DNA of 64,000 nt from Luidia sarsii (taxonomy: Eukaryota; Echinodermata; Asteroidea; Paxillosida; Luidiidae), in assembly GCA_949987565.1 (NCBI GenBank), contig OX465114.1:4306832-4370831 (forward strand). Direction: 5' to 3'. The translations under genes and the position numbers were made by a program. The notes beneath the pieces were generated by a model that worked only from the letters and a program-made list of their open reading frames with translations, was not told the DNA's origin and ran no database searches. Numbering within the stretch: the stretch's first letter is position 1; each line of letters opens with the position of its first letter. This document shows, piece by piece, positions 35,200 to 50,100 of the stretch.

Positions 35200-38100
35200 C
35201 TATTGTGTGGTTGTGCCCATTGACAAATAGTGGCAAGTTCACATGGTTGAAGTATGTTGGAAGACATGGAATCAAAGCAACAACACGTTTGTACCCAAGT
35301 ACAATACACCACAGTTATCATGTTTACAGTAAACATGAGGAATTTTGAGAATTGGACACGATCAGGAGTGACGCAGGTGAAGAATAATCCACACAGGGTG
35401 ACATCGGTGTCAAAGTTGGTATCCATCATGCAAGGAACAAAAACCCAAGGGAGAGGAGAAATATATGATTACATTAGTAAGCAAGAAACTGGCTTCAAAA
35501 ACATGGACACCTGGCACTGCATGCTTTGTTTACCTTTGTGTGTCTGATATTCTCTAGAAGTAGAAGTTAAATCTTCTGTAGCACAAAATGTCGAGGTTAC
35601 AAATGCAATGTATGGCTGTGACTTGTCTCTCACTAAAATGTGATCAGTTATCCAGTTCACACTATTACTGTAAAAACTTTTGTAAGCAAAACAAAAGATA
35701 GCTGTTTTAGTATCCACGACTGAAATGGCTGTTACTGGTATTCACTTCCAATGCTACTGTACAATCACATCATACAACAAGAATGTTTTAAGGTCCATGC
35801 TCAAAGGAACATGACTGGCACTTGTAACATGTGTTAATCTGTTATGTGCCTTTATATGTTCCAGTGCTTAGCATAAATGTCCTTGCTACCAGTAGGCAGA
35901 GTGCATCACTTATATGGACTTCCATCAACAAACAGCTTTTGGTGACCAAATTAAATTTTTAAAACCAGGCCATGAATGACATCCAAGGCTCCTTCCATTT
36001 CCAAAATGACTCTTTCCAGTGATAGATTTAAATAGACATGTAAAAGGTTTGTAATAAACAGTGTCAGATGCAGGATGATATGGTAAATTGTTAAGACCAA
36101 CAGAAGCGTGACAAGAGTTAACATTAGTGGATGTTGGTAGTCACATCTTATGGAAGAGTTGCAGGTGACCACACAGAAGAGCAAATATCACCTGAGAGAT
36201 ATTTGAAACTACATAAGAAACCGAGGTTCAATTGTAAAACAGCTCAATTGAAAAATTGGTTGAAATACAATCCTTCTTGCGCCTTGGCACCACTCACAGA
36301 TTGTCAGAAATCCATCCACGGGAACAGAAAAAAAGGCCAAGGTGTAATAAAATTCAAAAATTGCTTAGCTTAACCAAAGCAAAGGTCTCAAAAACCACAA
36401 TAAAAATTGTTCTCTAATACCTTGTTGCCTATTATAGACATGTTTGGTCAACATGTAGCAATTCGTATCTTCATGTTCAGTTGACATCAACATTATTTTA
36501 AAAACTAAGCACACCTTGTTTTTGTCTTATTTATATTGAATATTTGATTCACTGCCATGAACCACAGATTCCCTTCAAAATCCTAAAAAACACGATTATT
36601 CAATAAACTGATGACTGTGTAGAAACATGCAAATTATGGTTTCAACTAGCACTTAGTTTCAACTAATAACAATAATAAAAAAATATAAAAATCAGCAGAA
36701 AAACCAACTGGAAAGCAGTCCTGTAGGTCTGAATGATATACTGTATCAAAAGTCACTGATCAAATAAAATAAGCATCTTGCACTGATCTTCATTGAAACA
36801 ATGTCACTAAAGAGGGTCCAGACATATGCAGTCCTCATTGCCAACGTCAGCATAACAGTACTTCATTGATAATGATATAGCCATCATTATTAAAGCATCC
36901 CTATAGATGTATGACAAAGCAATCTACATATCTCTGGTAGCAACAATCAAGTGGGCATCATGCAAATTTGCATAAGTTGTCAACAAGCAGTACTTGGAGA
37001 TTCAAGTTCTATGACATCGTAGGAGACTTTGTAATTCTAATCAAAGGAGTGTCCCGGAGGAAAGAGGATAAGGGAAAGGCAAAAGAGAAATTGCAGTCAT
37101 TGCCCAAACATGACTCTACAATTGCCATTGAGACACCAAAACCAGTACGTTAAGCACTAAGAGTGCATGAAGTGTAGCACAAAGCATTTGTTACAAGACT
37201 TGCAACATGTCACGTAAAATCACTTGCAACATGTCAAATAAAATTACAGCCATGGCCAAACAGGGGCAGGAAACACAGAATGTTCATATCTAAAACATCC
37301 AAGTGTGTCAGTTGTTTTACTAATTATACAGCATTGTAGAGTGTAGACACAAGCATATGATTTAAACTGATGAAATACATGTACATGTAGGTCATCATAT
37401 ACATGTACATTCTACATGTAACCACAATAATTTAAATATCCATGATTTGTTTTTTTGTGAACTGGATAACTGATTATGTCACAGCCTTACATACATTAAA
37501 TAAAAGACAAATACATGTACGTCTGAAATTACAAATTTAATCAATTTACATGAATGAAATTAATTGGTAGTTTTCCTGCACACTAATGACAAGTCAAAGT
37601 AATCATTTATAGATGTACACTATATACATGTACATGTATGAGGACACTATGTTGAGGATACTTATCCATGCAAGCGATCAGAAGCTGTCCCACAGTGGTA
37701 TCACACAACCTTCAACCCAAATGCTACTACATTCCTGTCCAAGTTTCAAATGACAAGAGGTACTATCTTCATGAAGTTCAACACTCACATACACCGACAA
37801 AAGGGAAAAAATCATATAACCTGCACAGATGCATAAAATAAGATGAACAAAATACCTCACATCGGAAGAAAAGGCTATTTGATAGTAATCACTTCATTCT
37901 ATGGTCAACTGAGTTGGTCTTCAGCTTCTAAAATGTTTTTCATAAGCTTCCCTGTGGATTGTTCAAAACACTTGGGAGACCTACACTGTACTACCATACA
38001 ATTGTCCTCTTTTTGAGAGATATTGTAGAATATTTGGTGAAAACGAAATCAAGGCACAATTAAATTGATAAATTCATGTGCCAGAAGGAATGCATGTATT

Positions 38101-41100
38101 TGATTTTGAGACATTACAGTAAAAGTAGTTATAGTACAGTACTGAGTAGTGTCTGGGGTAGAATTAACGTAACCTGTAACAAATGAGTCAAGCACCATCA
38201 TCGTGGAAATTACCATATCAGTCCATCTTATTTTCACAAAATCAATTTCAAGATAAAACAGGTCATCTCTTGAAACTTGAGCCAAGATCGATTGCAGGGC
38301 TTAGTAAAAATTAACCCCAGAGCTAACATCCACGGAAGATACGTGTAGGTCCCATTGTGCAATGCAGTCAGTTTTCATCAACTTTCCAAAAATTGATACA
38401 TAAATGTGATGATCTCCATATCCTTGCATGTACAAATCCTTCATGGATATGTTTAGCTGCCTTTATGGAGCACAACTGCTGTGTTCATTGATTGAAAAAA
38501 AACCCACATAAATCATGTGCTGAAATTCTAGTTGCCGCTAGAATAACAAGCTCTCCATGCGAAATCCTAAAATTCAAAGTGTTATGGCCTTTGAGGAAGC
38601 AGCTTCTAATCACTTGCATAAAGGTAGTATCAATTGCCTAATACAACATCTAATTGGTTTATGTAGGATACATGTATGAACATTTACATGTAAACACATA
38701 CTGGGAAAGGCATGGGTCCAGGCTCACTCAAGTAATCAAGTCATTGAAAGAAAACCTGATGTGTTGGGTACAATCATACAAATAACACAAATCAAGAGCG
38801 CCTGCTGAGGAGTTCTAAAATTGAACTGCACATCAATAATCAGCAATAGGGGAGAGCTCAGTATGAAGTCATAAAAGATGCGGCAAGGACGATCCTACAC
38901 ATTTTCCTGGCAGTATGCATGCACCTGACATGCTCCAATGTTTGCTAAATGACCCATACCACGGAGACAATTGAGGTCCTTGAGTGAAATAATCTACATT
39001 CAATCTCAATTTTAAATGATGGTCTGTAAGTATTTCAGCTAAAGATGTTATCAAAGTGCTGATGCCTGTGGATATTCAACAAATAATGATATTCACAAAA
39101 CAGTCATCTGGTTCACAGCAAAAACCTTCCCATTATCACAAAGACATTACTGAAGACCAGTTTTGCTGTGTAATGAGAAATCTAAAGCCTTTGTTTCCCA
39201 AAACCTGTTTTTTTTTCAGAGGAGGCAAAATGCGAAGCAGGATAAGTTGACTTACCGACTGAATAGACTGTCCTTGGCCAGCAGGGCCCATCCTTCCACC
39301 GTTGGCATTACCTCCAGTTAGTCCTTGTAGGGCTTGCAAGGCTTGGATGTTGGGATTAGCAAGAAGTCCTTGATTCCCTGGTCCTGCCATGCCACCACTC
39401 TGGTTCATTTGACCACTATTACCACGCATTTGCATACCCTATAAGGTACAAGGAGAAAGAGAATGTATTTAATTATACCAGTATTAGGTCATGCTTCGTC
39501 GCTTTTTTATTAAGCCTCATCACATCTTAAAAAGATGGATTGCATGGTTGAAATTCAATGCCGTGAATGGAGAATTGGAGATTGTTAAATATAAAGGAAC
39601 GTGGGTAGCCAAAACCACTCTTTTTGGCTCAATTCTGTTTTGAAGAAAACTGAACTGTGAATCAACAAATTCTGGGCTTTGAGTTTTCTTTGAGAAGAGG
39701 TTCAAAACTTCAATCTCCACAGTTTTCCTTCTTCCCCTAAATTTCCAAATGCTTGGATGAGGAATTAGAGGAAAGTTTAGGCATTTTGGACAAGGCAGTC
39801 AAGACCAATATAGATCTTGGTTGTATGCTCAGCCTCAGCCCATCTTGAGAAACCAGTTTAGGATCACATAGAGAATGTAGTAGTTGTCAGGATTCCTCCC
39901 ACTGCATTGCCAACAGGGTTTTTACCAAACATTTAAGCTCCTGGGTTTGAGAAAGGTCCTGCTAGGTTCAAAAAGTCAGATCGTTCTGTTCCGTTTTTTG
40001 TTTTACATAAACGGGATTCGAACCCATAGCCTCAATTCCTACCCCAAAACGCAGGTGCATATCTTGTGCACAAAGTCTATGGGACTTGAGTATAACATTC
40101 AAAAATTCATAATAATTCCAAACAATGGTTTAATCGACTCCATACTTCGGATTTTGAATGTGTAGCACAACAGCTAACTGCACCCCAAATTTCGAGAAGA
40201 TTGACCAATGGCAAATATGCGTTTTAAAAACACGCATTTTTATGACGTCACAATTGCGTCATGGTCTTTTTGCCCAGAGGTTGTTTCCAAACTACATCCC
40301 CAATTGATATAAACGAAAAAAAAAAAAAATCTCGCTCCGTTTGCCAAATATGCACAATTAAATGCGAAAATCTGAAAAGTTCATGACCTCGTAAATATTC
40401 ATGAGATGAGGTCACGATCAAATGATGGGATTTTTTGGATACACCTTTTCCCAACTTAGATATAGTGCAAAGATGAAATCAAAGGAATTCGTACTTTTGC
40501 TAAAAATGGACTTTGAAATTTGCCCCTTTATAGCACTGTCAGGTGATGTTTCAATGACACTGTGCATAACTTCAGCATTGGCTCTATGCATTCGCAAAGT
40601 TTGAAAAAAATCCAAGTGTGTTCAATGGCCAAACTGGCTCTTACAAAACCCCTGTACAAAGTCTATGGGATTTTGGCGACAAGAAGAAGGAATAAAAGAA
40701 AAATCTTAAATAAAAAGCAATAGCTTTTCCGCTCGCTGAAGCGGCGGAAAAGCTAAAAAGAACATTGCACATGGGATGTTCTGATTTGGTTTCAGTTTTT
40801 CCATGAATAGATAATGAGCAGTATGCCTGTGCATGTGCATTGTACATGTATATTACTGTTATGTGTGCTGTACATCATATACATGTTGAACGTGCATGTA
40901 TAGTGTACTTTCACAAGTTTCAGCAACTTTATGTTGCTACACACATACCATATGAATAGCCACTCAAAGGCATTTGAATAAAATGGAGCACGTTTTTACT
41001 GGGCTGAATGGGACACTTTTTTAACTCAAGCCAATTCCATAAAAACCAGGATCGGATAGGCAATAGGGTACCATCAGTGTACAGATGATTCAGACATCTA

Positions 41101-44100
41101 ATGCAAGCGATATTGATTAGATCTTGCTCAGCACCTCTTAAAAATCTATTATGACCGTTACTTAAAAAATGTGAAGTTGTGAAGATTAATAACTACAATG
41201 TACACATTCAATCCTCTATAATCCAAATATTATGGTGGGGAATTTGTATTCCTACTGCAGCTTAACCAGCAACTAAACAATGTTACACTCATTGAGTAAC
41301 AAACAGCACCATAGCATGGCAGCATGCAACTCACACTTCTACCTGGCTATTGTTGGACCTCAATGCAATGTAAGTCGTGCAGTGCAAGAAAAAGCACAGC
41401 ACCCACGCATCCATATGGACTGTACACAATGCACATAATGGCTTGCAGGCATGATCAAAGAAAAACGAGAAACAGGAGACCCTGAGTCCCACAAGCTTTG
41501 CACTGTATTGTACTCAAGTTGAAATACTTATAGGTGAAAATTAATAGACATTTTCTTTTAAGCATCCAACAAATGGACATTTTGCATGGAATATAGGGGG
41601 AATTATGGGAAAAATTGGAGTAAGTCTATCTTTGTATTTGGCACAGCGAAACAATGGGCACAACTCACTCACACTGGCCAAGATACATTGGTTGCATGCA
41701 GAATGAAGGGTTCTTTCTGAGTATGTCTATCATATGCATGGTGTGAAAAATTATTACTACAATTGGCTAATGGGGAAACTGCTATTAAAAAGGGGAAAAA
41801 TCTGATTGGTAATGACCAATGACTTTTGCTACACCACCATCAGTTTTGTGGCAATACATTCTGATTTTGAATGCTTTTCATGAGTCTATCTGCCTATTTT
41901 TCTCATGGGGGATTTTTTCCTAAGTGGTGAAACAAAATAAACTGGGATAGCTCGTTAAATTAAACAAAATTGCAAACAAAAGCAAATGCCTACTAATATT
42001 CCAGCTTCATGCACACTCAGAAGAGAATCGTCTCTGCATTTAACTGTTATTTCATCTTACTAAACGGAAAGTTGTTGGGTTAAGCCACACAATTTTTTTC
42101 TTAAAAGGTAAGTAAGTTGTTCAAAAAAATAAATGTAATAGCACACACATGCTTCAACTTTGGCAGAAAGATGGGATATGCAAGCTGCATGTATTTGTAT
42201 GTCATCATTTTCAAGACATAAAAGACTCAGTCTCTTTAGGTAGTAGGGGTGACCAATGTTGCCACATTCAAATATTTCAATTTGTAAAATATAAATTAGC
42301 ATGGGATGAACACACATTTACTTGCATCATTGCTTCAAAGGAGATGCACTCAAATGTACACATCATAATTGACTATCAATTTTAATTACTGTTCTCATGA
42401 AAGAATGTAATGTAGTATTGATTCTTGATTTGAAGAAATTAATGTGGCTACAGAGGTAATTAAGGACAGCTACAGGGTGCATGACAAGTACACCTGCCTG
42501 CTGGAGTTGTGCCTTGTTATCAATGCCTTGCTGCTCGTTCACATTTGCCATGGACTGTATCTGCTGCTGCTGCCGGCTACCATTGCCAACTCGAAGCTGC
42601 ATTTTTGTTGAGAAAAATTTATAATAAATGTGACAGGTCCAGCTTCAAACTTTACAAAATAAAAAAGGCTGTACAGGGCTTGTTGATATGACAATATTCC
42701 TCAGTGTCACTCTCCATTGATAACCAGGTTTGTTAATAAACTACTGCGATATTTTAATAGTTTGAAACTACTTTAAAAATGAGGGAAGGATGTTTCGATC
42801 CCAGCAGGACCTTTTTCAAAGGCACAAAGGCCTTTGATAATTTTCAATAATTGCATTTTGTTCATTTTAGGAAGTAAGCAGTTTGCACCACTTTTTGCAT
42901 GTTTGATAATACATTGCAAAACAACAACAACTGTCAACTACCGATGGTTAGGTAAATACACCATTTCCGAGAAAGACTCAGTAAGAACTTTATAACCACC
43001 TGTTTGCTACAAGACACCTTTCTTAATACTAACAACTAAGGTTGTTCAATATTCGACATTTCAGGTTTTTATATATATCGTCGGGAAAATATCGCGATAT
43101 TTGATATTATCATGATACGCGGTGGGTAAGCGGAAGTCAAGTTAGGGCCCGGGATTTCTATTCAATACACAATATATCATTGCCAGAAACCAATATGTAG
43201 CAAATACCAATGGTTTAACCCCCTTAAAATCTTCATTTATCAACGAATCAATTTCAAACAACTACCTCAGGTCACGCAAAATGAAACAATGTTTTGTTGA
43301 TGTATTAAGAAGAAGTAATTTCATTAAAAAAAGACGGTATCCCAGACGGTTTTCAGCAACTCGATGCTTACTTATGACATCATAAATACATGTCTGGCCA
43401 GAGCCAATGGGTCTTCAGATTAATATTCATAAGGGGAGACAAACCATCAGTACATTTTCGTCGGCATAACGATCGTCTTGAAAAAAATATGATATCCATT
43501 TTGGTCGTACGGATGTGTACAGGAAATTACCATATCGAGCACATTTTTAACAGACACACTGCAAGTGCAAGCTCACTTCAGGTTTTGGTAGCACACTTTT
43601 CATACAGCGCGAACTCGGTACCATCTCGAAAACCATCTGGGATATCGTCTTTTTTTAATGTAATAACGTATTCTTAATACCGGGTACATCAACAAAAAAA
43701 GTTTCGTTTTGGCATATACTTTTAGAAGACCGACCTGGGATAGTTGTTTTAAATTATTTTTTCGTTGATAAATGAGGAGTTTAAGGGGGGTTAAACAATT
43801 TGTAACTATGGCTTATTAAAGTTAGATGCATTTGCTACATATAGGTTTCCGGCAATCACAGTGTGTATTGAATAGAAATCCGGATATCGAACAACCTTAG
43901 CCGTACTTAACTGGTGTACGTTGCATTATACGTGCCTTTAGTACAGCTGTGAGAGGGTACCAGTGCAGCATGGAAGGATTGAGAAAATCTGCTTATTGCA
44001 AGCAGCTGATCAGGTCCATGTTAATTAATTCCAAAATTTAGTGGCCCTGATGTTTCGATCCTAGTAGGACCTTTCTCAAAGATTGTTAATAAATTAAGAC

Positions 44101-47100
44101 TTCTGTACCATGTAGGGTCTATGTTGGAATGTTTTTTACACTCAGCCAAGTAAAAACATGATTCACAATTTTTTAATCTTCAAATACTAAAAACAAAACC
44201 TAAGTGCCGAGCCAATATAGTCGTAACCATTCACAAAGAACGTGCCATGTGCCCACTTGATTGTTATATGTGCAACGTAAACTCCTGGTTGATAAGTGTT
44301 TGAATATGGACATCGTGAATGCATGAGTGGGTTTAGGGTGGACGAGCTGGTTCCACAAGGTGATGGAAAAACAAAACACGGTACGGATGCCGTGTCCTTT
44401 GAGGATTCTCCTCAGCTGTCGGGAGACGCCGTCCATACATGCCGATGAATTTGTCTTCATTAAGTTCCAAACAAGTTTTCTCACAAAAAAGTGCACTGAC
44501 TGTATGTACAGTCGACTCCCGTAATAACGAAGTCTGGTGGACTTTAGCAATTCCCTCATTATCACTGGAACCTTGTTATAACCGGAGCAGTTATCCCGAT
44601 TGGTTATGCAGAGTATGGCTCCCTGGCTGGTCCAGTCCTGATGGCACCCTGAATTCTCGCAGACACGAAGCCTGATGACATCCTAACATCTTGAGCCGGT
44701 AAGCCTGATTGAGCTTTCCTTGTTCAAGTTAATTTAGAGTTCCATTCATTGTTGGCTTGTGTCTATCCATTTTAAGATTGAGCCGATTTAGTTATTTAGT
44801 TCCCTGTTTCTATCGTTGGCAGTAGGTGACTGGGGCACCAGCAGAAGCAGTTAAGGTTTTCTTTCTTGTCACCCATTCCCCCAAGAATAGATATTGTCAA
44901 ACATTACTTGTGTCGTGGGAAACTTTTTGTCAGGTTCCTGGTTGAACACTGTCCCTGCCTATGCTGGACAACCCCTGTAGCGGAACCCTCAAATTCCTCT
45001 ACAATAAAACCCAATGGACAATGGCCGTATAACATTGTTCTTTTACTTTTCAGCTCAGTTGAATGTCAATCATATCATTTGATAATCCATTGCCAACATT
45101 TGTAAGGTTATGGAAAAAATAAAAACCAGAAAATGAAAAAGCCAGTCCTTGACTTGATTAAACCTATTTTTCCAGAATGAGCTGTCGCCTAAATACCCGG
45201 TACCATGGATTCTGCCAAGTGACAACCGCAGAATGCAAAAACAGTGCACTTGTCATCAGAGATTCCAAGGAAAACTTAAAATGAAGGATCTATTTCCAAT
45301 ATTTTTGATATCATTCCATGATATCAAAAATTTAGATATATATCGAAAAGCAAAAACTAGATATCAGGCGGAATTGATATCAAAGTGATATTGATATATT
45401 GATGTATTCAACAGTGCCTAGGTCAAAACACCACATGTGTGCACACTATATAGACATTTCCTGTGAACCCAAACAGAGACTTTCCAATCACCTTACTCAC
45501 AAGCTCATGAATTCAATGTCTACATGTTGCTTCGTCACTGGCTTGAACCAATTCAATTTCATGATTTGAGGGTCACTGGCTTGAACTGATTTAATTTCAT
45601 GATTTGAGGATATATCATCTGAAAACAGTTTAAAGCATATCCAAGATGACTTCAGCCATTCTTTATACAATGACATGACACACTAGATGATTTTTTTTCA
45701 TATCAATGATTTTAATTATTAAAAGATTAGAATAGGAAGGAACGATTGCCAAGAGTATGTTACCATTGATGCATCATCTGCTTTTTGTTCGCGATGCCTT
45801 GTAATCCCCAAGTCTCAACCATGAGAGCGAGGGGTTTGGGGCTACTATCATCATATCTAGGTGCTTGCCTACTTACATTAGCATGGCGCTGAACATCCTC
45901 TGATTGCTGACGGCGACGTAATTCCTGTTGAGACAGAGACATGCCAGCCCCTTGCTGACGACGCATCATCTCTTCTTGTTGTTTTTGCTTCATCATAACC
46001 TCTTCCCTGCGACGTTGTTCTTCCCTTTGACGCATCTGTTCTTGTCTTCTAAATGGAAACAATTGAATGATCAAAACACAGCACAAAGCACAAATGTGCA
46101 AATAACAATTTTGTTTTCACTTCTTTAAGTGGGCCTCTAAAAAAAAAATGCGGAGGAATTGGTTCGTTTTGTGCATGTTGACATCGAATACGCTGCAAGA
46201 CCCAACACATCATGCATTATGCATTATGCACTTTTATGTAGATTGGGTTATGACAAAAGACTTTTGTTGCATGCAGGGTTGAAAACGGCAAAAAAAATCT
46301 GTGGTTTGTAGGTACCGTAAATTCCCGCGTATAAGGCGCACTTTTTTCACCGACGTGAAAACCCAAAGTTGGGGGTGCGCCTTATACGCGGGTACAGCCC
46401 GCTGGCGGTCTTGTTAGGCACCATGTCAAAAAGATTTTTATCGGCGCCACGCAACCCACCGCGGCGCAGTGCGGCGCGTCCCCCCGCGTCCCACCTCCCG
46501 GATTAAATCGCGGCGCTGCGCGGCGCCCGGACGGTCCCCTTGCTCATTAAAAGATCCCCTCTGTAAAGTCCGCTATTGTTATGTTAATAGTCGAATGAAT
46601 ATGGAGAAGTCCCTGGCCCGGCACACACAGGGCACTCCGCGGCAGCCGCGGCGAGCTGTGTGTGGACAACATGGACTATTCCATTATGAATGGGAGAGGT
46701 GCTCTTTACAGCAGCTGAGTATTTTGGATGTCATTTTTTAGTTGGAAAAATCAAGCTTTTTACCGTGGATTGTGGTATCAAAGAAACAATACATATTTAA
46801 GTTGCTCTCAGTTTGTTTTTGGTACTAACGATGTGTTGTGGGTAGATGTGAGCACCCCTATAAGCCGAATGACAAGCAGAGTGGAACACCAACCGCGTAC
46901 GGGCGTTATTTAGTTCCCCCTTTGTTGTGCTGTGTTGTCTTCCTAGTAGCTTTCTTTCCACACGAAAGGCAAACTGTCGGAGTTATCAACTTTATATCTG
47001 AGTCTCTGTTGAAGGTCCTGCTAGGATCGAAAGTTAGGCCATTCATTACAATTTTCCCCCTTCTTTTCTTTATTAAAATTTTAAAAAAAATAATAAGAAA

Positions 47101-50100
47101 AAACTGAACGGGAACTGAAAATGGGAAAGAACATTTTTACTGTCCGGACCGGAACTCTTTTTAAAGTAAAGTAAAATAAACCAATGAAGTTGTCTACCTG
47201 CGCCTTGGGAAGGCTCAGAAAATCGCGGGGCGCTACGTCAATCCATTATTTTACATGTAGATTCACGAGTCAGAGTTTTGCCAAACAGAAAAGAAATTGC
47301 CCTGAAGCGGTATCAGCCTATTGGTGTTGACATTCCGATTTCCGGAGAGTTTATTTATTTTTTAATTTTCAGACGCTGCCCCGAAAATGTCTTTCCGAAA
47401 CACTTCAGCTCCCGGTCATGCGGGATATATAATAGTGCCGGCCGCCAGCGTGGCCCTTAGCTTAGCACAGCGCGCTAGATTGATGTGTCGGAAGCTTGAC
47501 CGTACCGTGCGCACTGCCAGCTAAACATTGCGCATTCTGTGCACAACAGCACGTGCAGGACATGTCAACGAACTTTTCGTCTGTGGGTACCAGTGAATCT
47601 TGGACTCCGCTAGCGGTACCAATCTACGGGTACCAACGGTAGTTGGGAGTGATTTACGTTGCACGATATATTATAGATTGCGCAATAACACGTGGTTGGG
47701 TTGCGTGTGAAAGTAGAATCCTAGAGCTGTCAAAAGTTTGCGCGTTCGGTGACGGGTGCCTTTTAACCAGGCCCCGAAAGGAGAAAGCCAGACAGCAAAA
47801 GGAGCACTACTTACTACACAATACAGCACAAAAATGTTGCACTCTTTATTTATTTTTTCAGGTAGGCCTACGAACGTACGTGATCGTTTTTCAAGTTATT
47901 CTCACATTTTTGACGATAAATTTTTGGCACGGCCCACATCTCGATTCCTTGACAGCATGGACTATTCCATTAGGCATGAGAGGGGTACCACTGTATATAC
48001 AATAATAAGCTTCGATAATATTCTCGTTTAGGGTGGACCTAGCTGTTTACAAATCCATCTTTACAAAACATGTACGTAGGCTATTGAGACTTTTTTCTGG
48101 GGATCTATTTTCACATATTTTTGCCGTCAGGCCGACTAGAACATCCCGGCCATACCTGAATGGTACAGTCCATGTTCCGTGTGCTACTTACGGTACTCCG
48201 TGACCTTCTTTAGTGGGTCGTGGGTGCTGCGTGGAAACTTGGTACCGTATCAGTGTCCTGTGTGGCTTTGTGTTGACCGCCGGACGCGGCCCACACTATC
48301 CGTGTTATCTTTGATGCGCCGCGACGCGCCGCATTCGCTATTGAGTACCCGGAAAGTCCAACTTCGGAAGAATGATCAAAGCGATAGGCGAAGTCCTAAA
48401 CCTTATGTTACAAAATGCAGAGTTTCGCGGCCTACAATGGCAGACTTTTAGGGGAAAAATGGTCAGGGGCTAATTGACAAGCACCTCAGAAGAAGATCCC
48501 ATGAGTTGGCGATATTTTACCAGTTGGCCGTGCAACTTTTTTTTTCTGTCGGCTGATGTCGAAAGTTGGGGGTGCGCCTTATACGCGGGTGCGCCTTGTA
48601 CGCGGGAATTTACGGTAACTTTTTAAGTTTTTGAAGACATATATTTAACAGGCTTGCAACTCTTGAATTGTAAAAAAAGAGGAAAATGTCCGAATGAAAC
48701 TGCGAGCGCGAAGCACGAAGCCCTTACGGCATGTGGTTTGGGGCCCGCTTATGGGCCCGGGAATATTTTTGATTCTAGATGCTCTGTGGTGCATTCTGAG
48801 CAGTTTGTGACAACTTATGACTTTCAGCTGAGTGACAGATTTTAACCTTTTTCAAGGTATACACCCAGAAAATTGATGTTTTTTTTACACAAAATGAAAA
48901 GTAAACATCAAAGTTTTTAACCTGATCTCAGCATGTGTTTTAAATAATAGTTAGGGGAGAAGAAATATCCAAATGCATTTATTTATTTTTTAGATTTTTA
49001 GAAATCCGCAAAAAAGTTGCATGCCTGATTTAAACATAAACAACTCATAAAAACATTTCTGGCAAAATTTACGATTTCTTAAAACCATTTTAGTTGCCCT
49101 TTAAGGTTTGGTTTTTGACACGACACAGTGCCCGTAGGTTCCAAAATAAGTCGTCATAAATGGGTCGGCCAAAATGCTCGTTATAACCGGAGTCATGTAA
49201 AGTACGCGACTGTTTCGGATTGACAATGCGCTTGCAAAATCTTTACCAGTTTTAATTCATTAATAAAAAGCTACTAACCTCATCTTCATTTCCCTCTGGG
49301 TTTCCTCAAGATGATTTAATTCTTCTTGTCGTCGCAGCAGTTCTGAAATTGTCATACAAACATTTTGTAAAAAATGTATATGCTTAAATTTTTCGCTCGG
49401 AAACTGAAAGTACTAAAGTAAAGTCCATGGATGTGAACTCAATGTCGCAACTTACCTTGTCTCATCATCATAGTTTGGTGTTCATGTCTGCCCATCTCCA
49501 TCTCGCTGTCCAGTTTTTCTCGGTTATCTTGTAACTGCCTATCTAGCTGCTCCCGTTGAACCTTCTCAGTATCTTCCAGGGCCTTCCATCTTAGAAAATA
49601 CATATTACACATAACTGTCAATTATATTTGAAAATACTACAGTAAAAACACCATTATTCTGCATCTTGCCACGCATGTAGTTCTTTTTATAAATGTGTAC
49701 AATACCAATTGAGCATATGATAACAAGTGGGGTTAACTTGTAGCTCAAAAACAAACAATTGTTTTGTACAAAAAGCTTAAAAGTTATAACAAATGTTTTT
49801 CAAAATGTTTAGAAAATAATCTTGTGTTCATTTTTCCAACATACTCTTTAAGGCAGCAAGATTTAGATTCATTTTTCATCAAGTATTTATTGAATACGGT
49901 ACTTAAAATTAGTAGTTGATCGCCTTTGAAATAACCTTCAATTTGCAACCAAAATCAAGCGATTTCCAGTAAAAATAAGAATAATTTACATTTTTTGGAA
50001 ATACTTCCATCTGAACAAAACCAAGCAATGATATTCGATGCTAATTTAATTAGACCTTGACAGTTAAGACTGTTCCGACTAAATTGTCAATGTAAAACTG

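Noticed and set aside
49439..49621. Methionine-started independent small gene
   Set aside because: It is DBHS exon 4 read through its splice sites; the ATG is formed at the acceptor and is not used.
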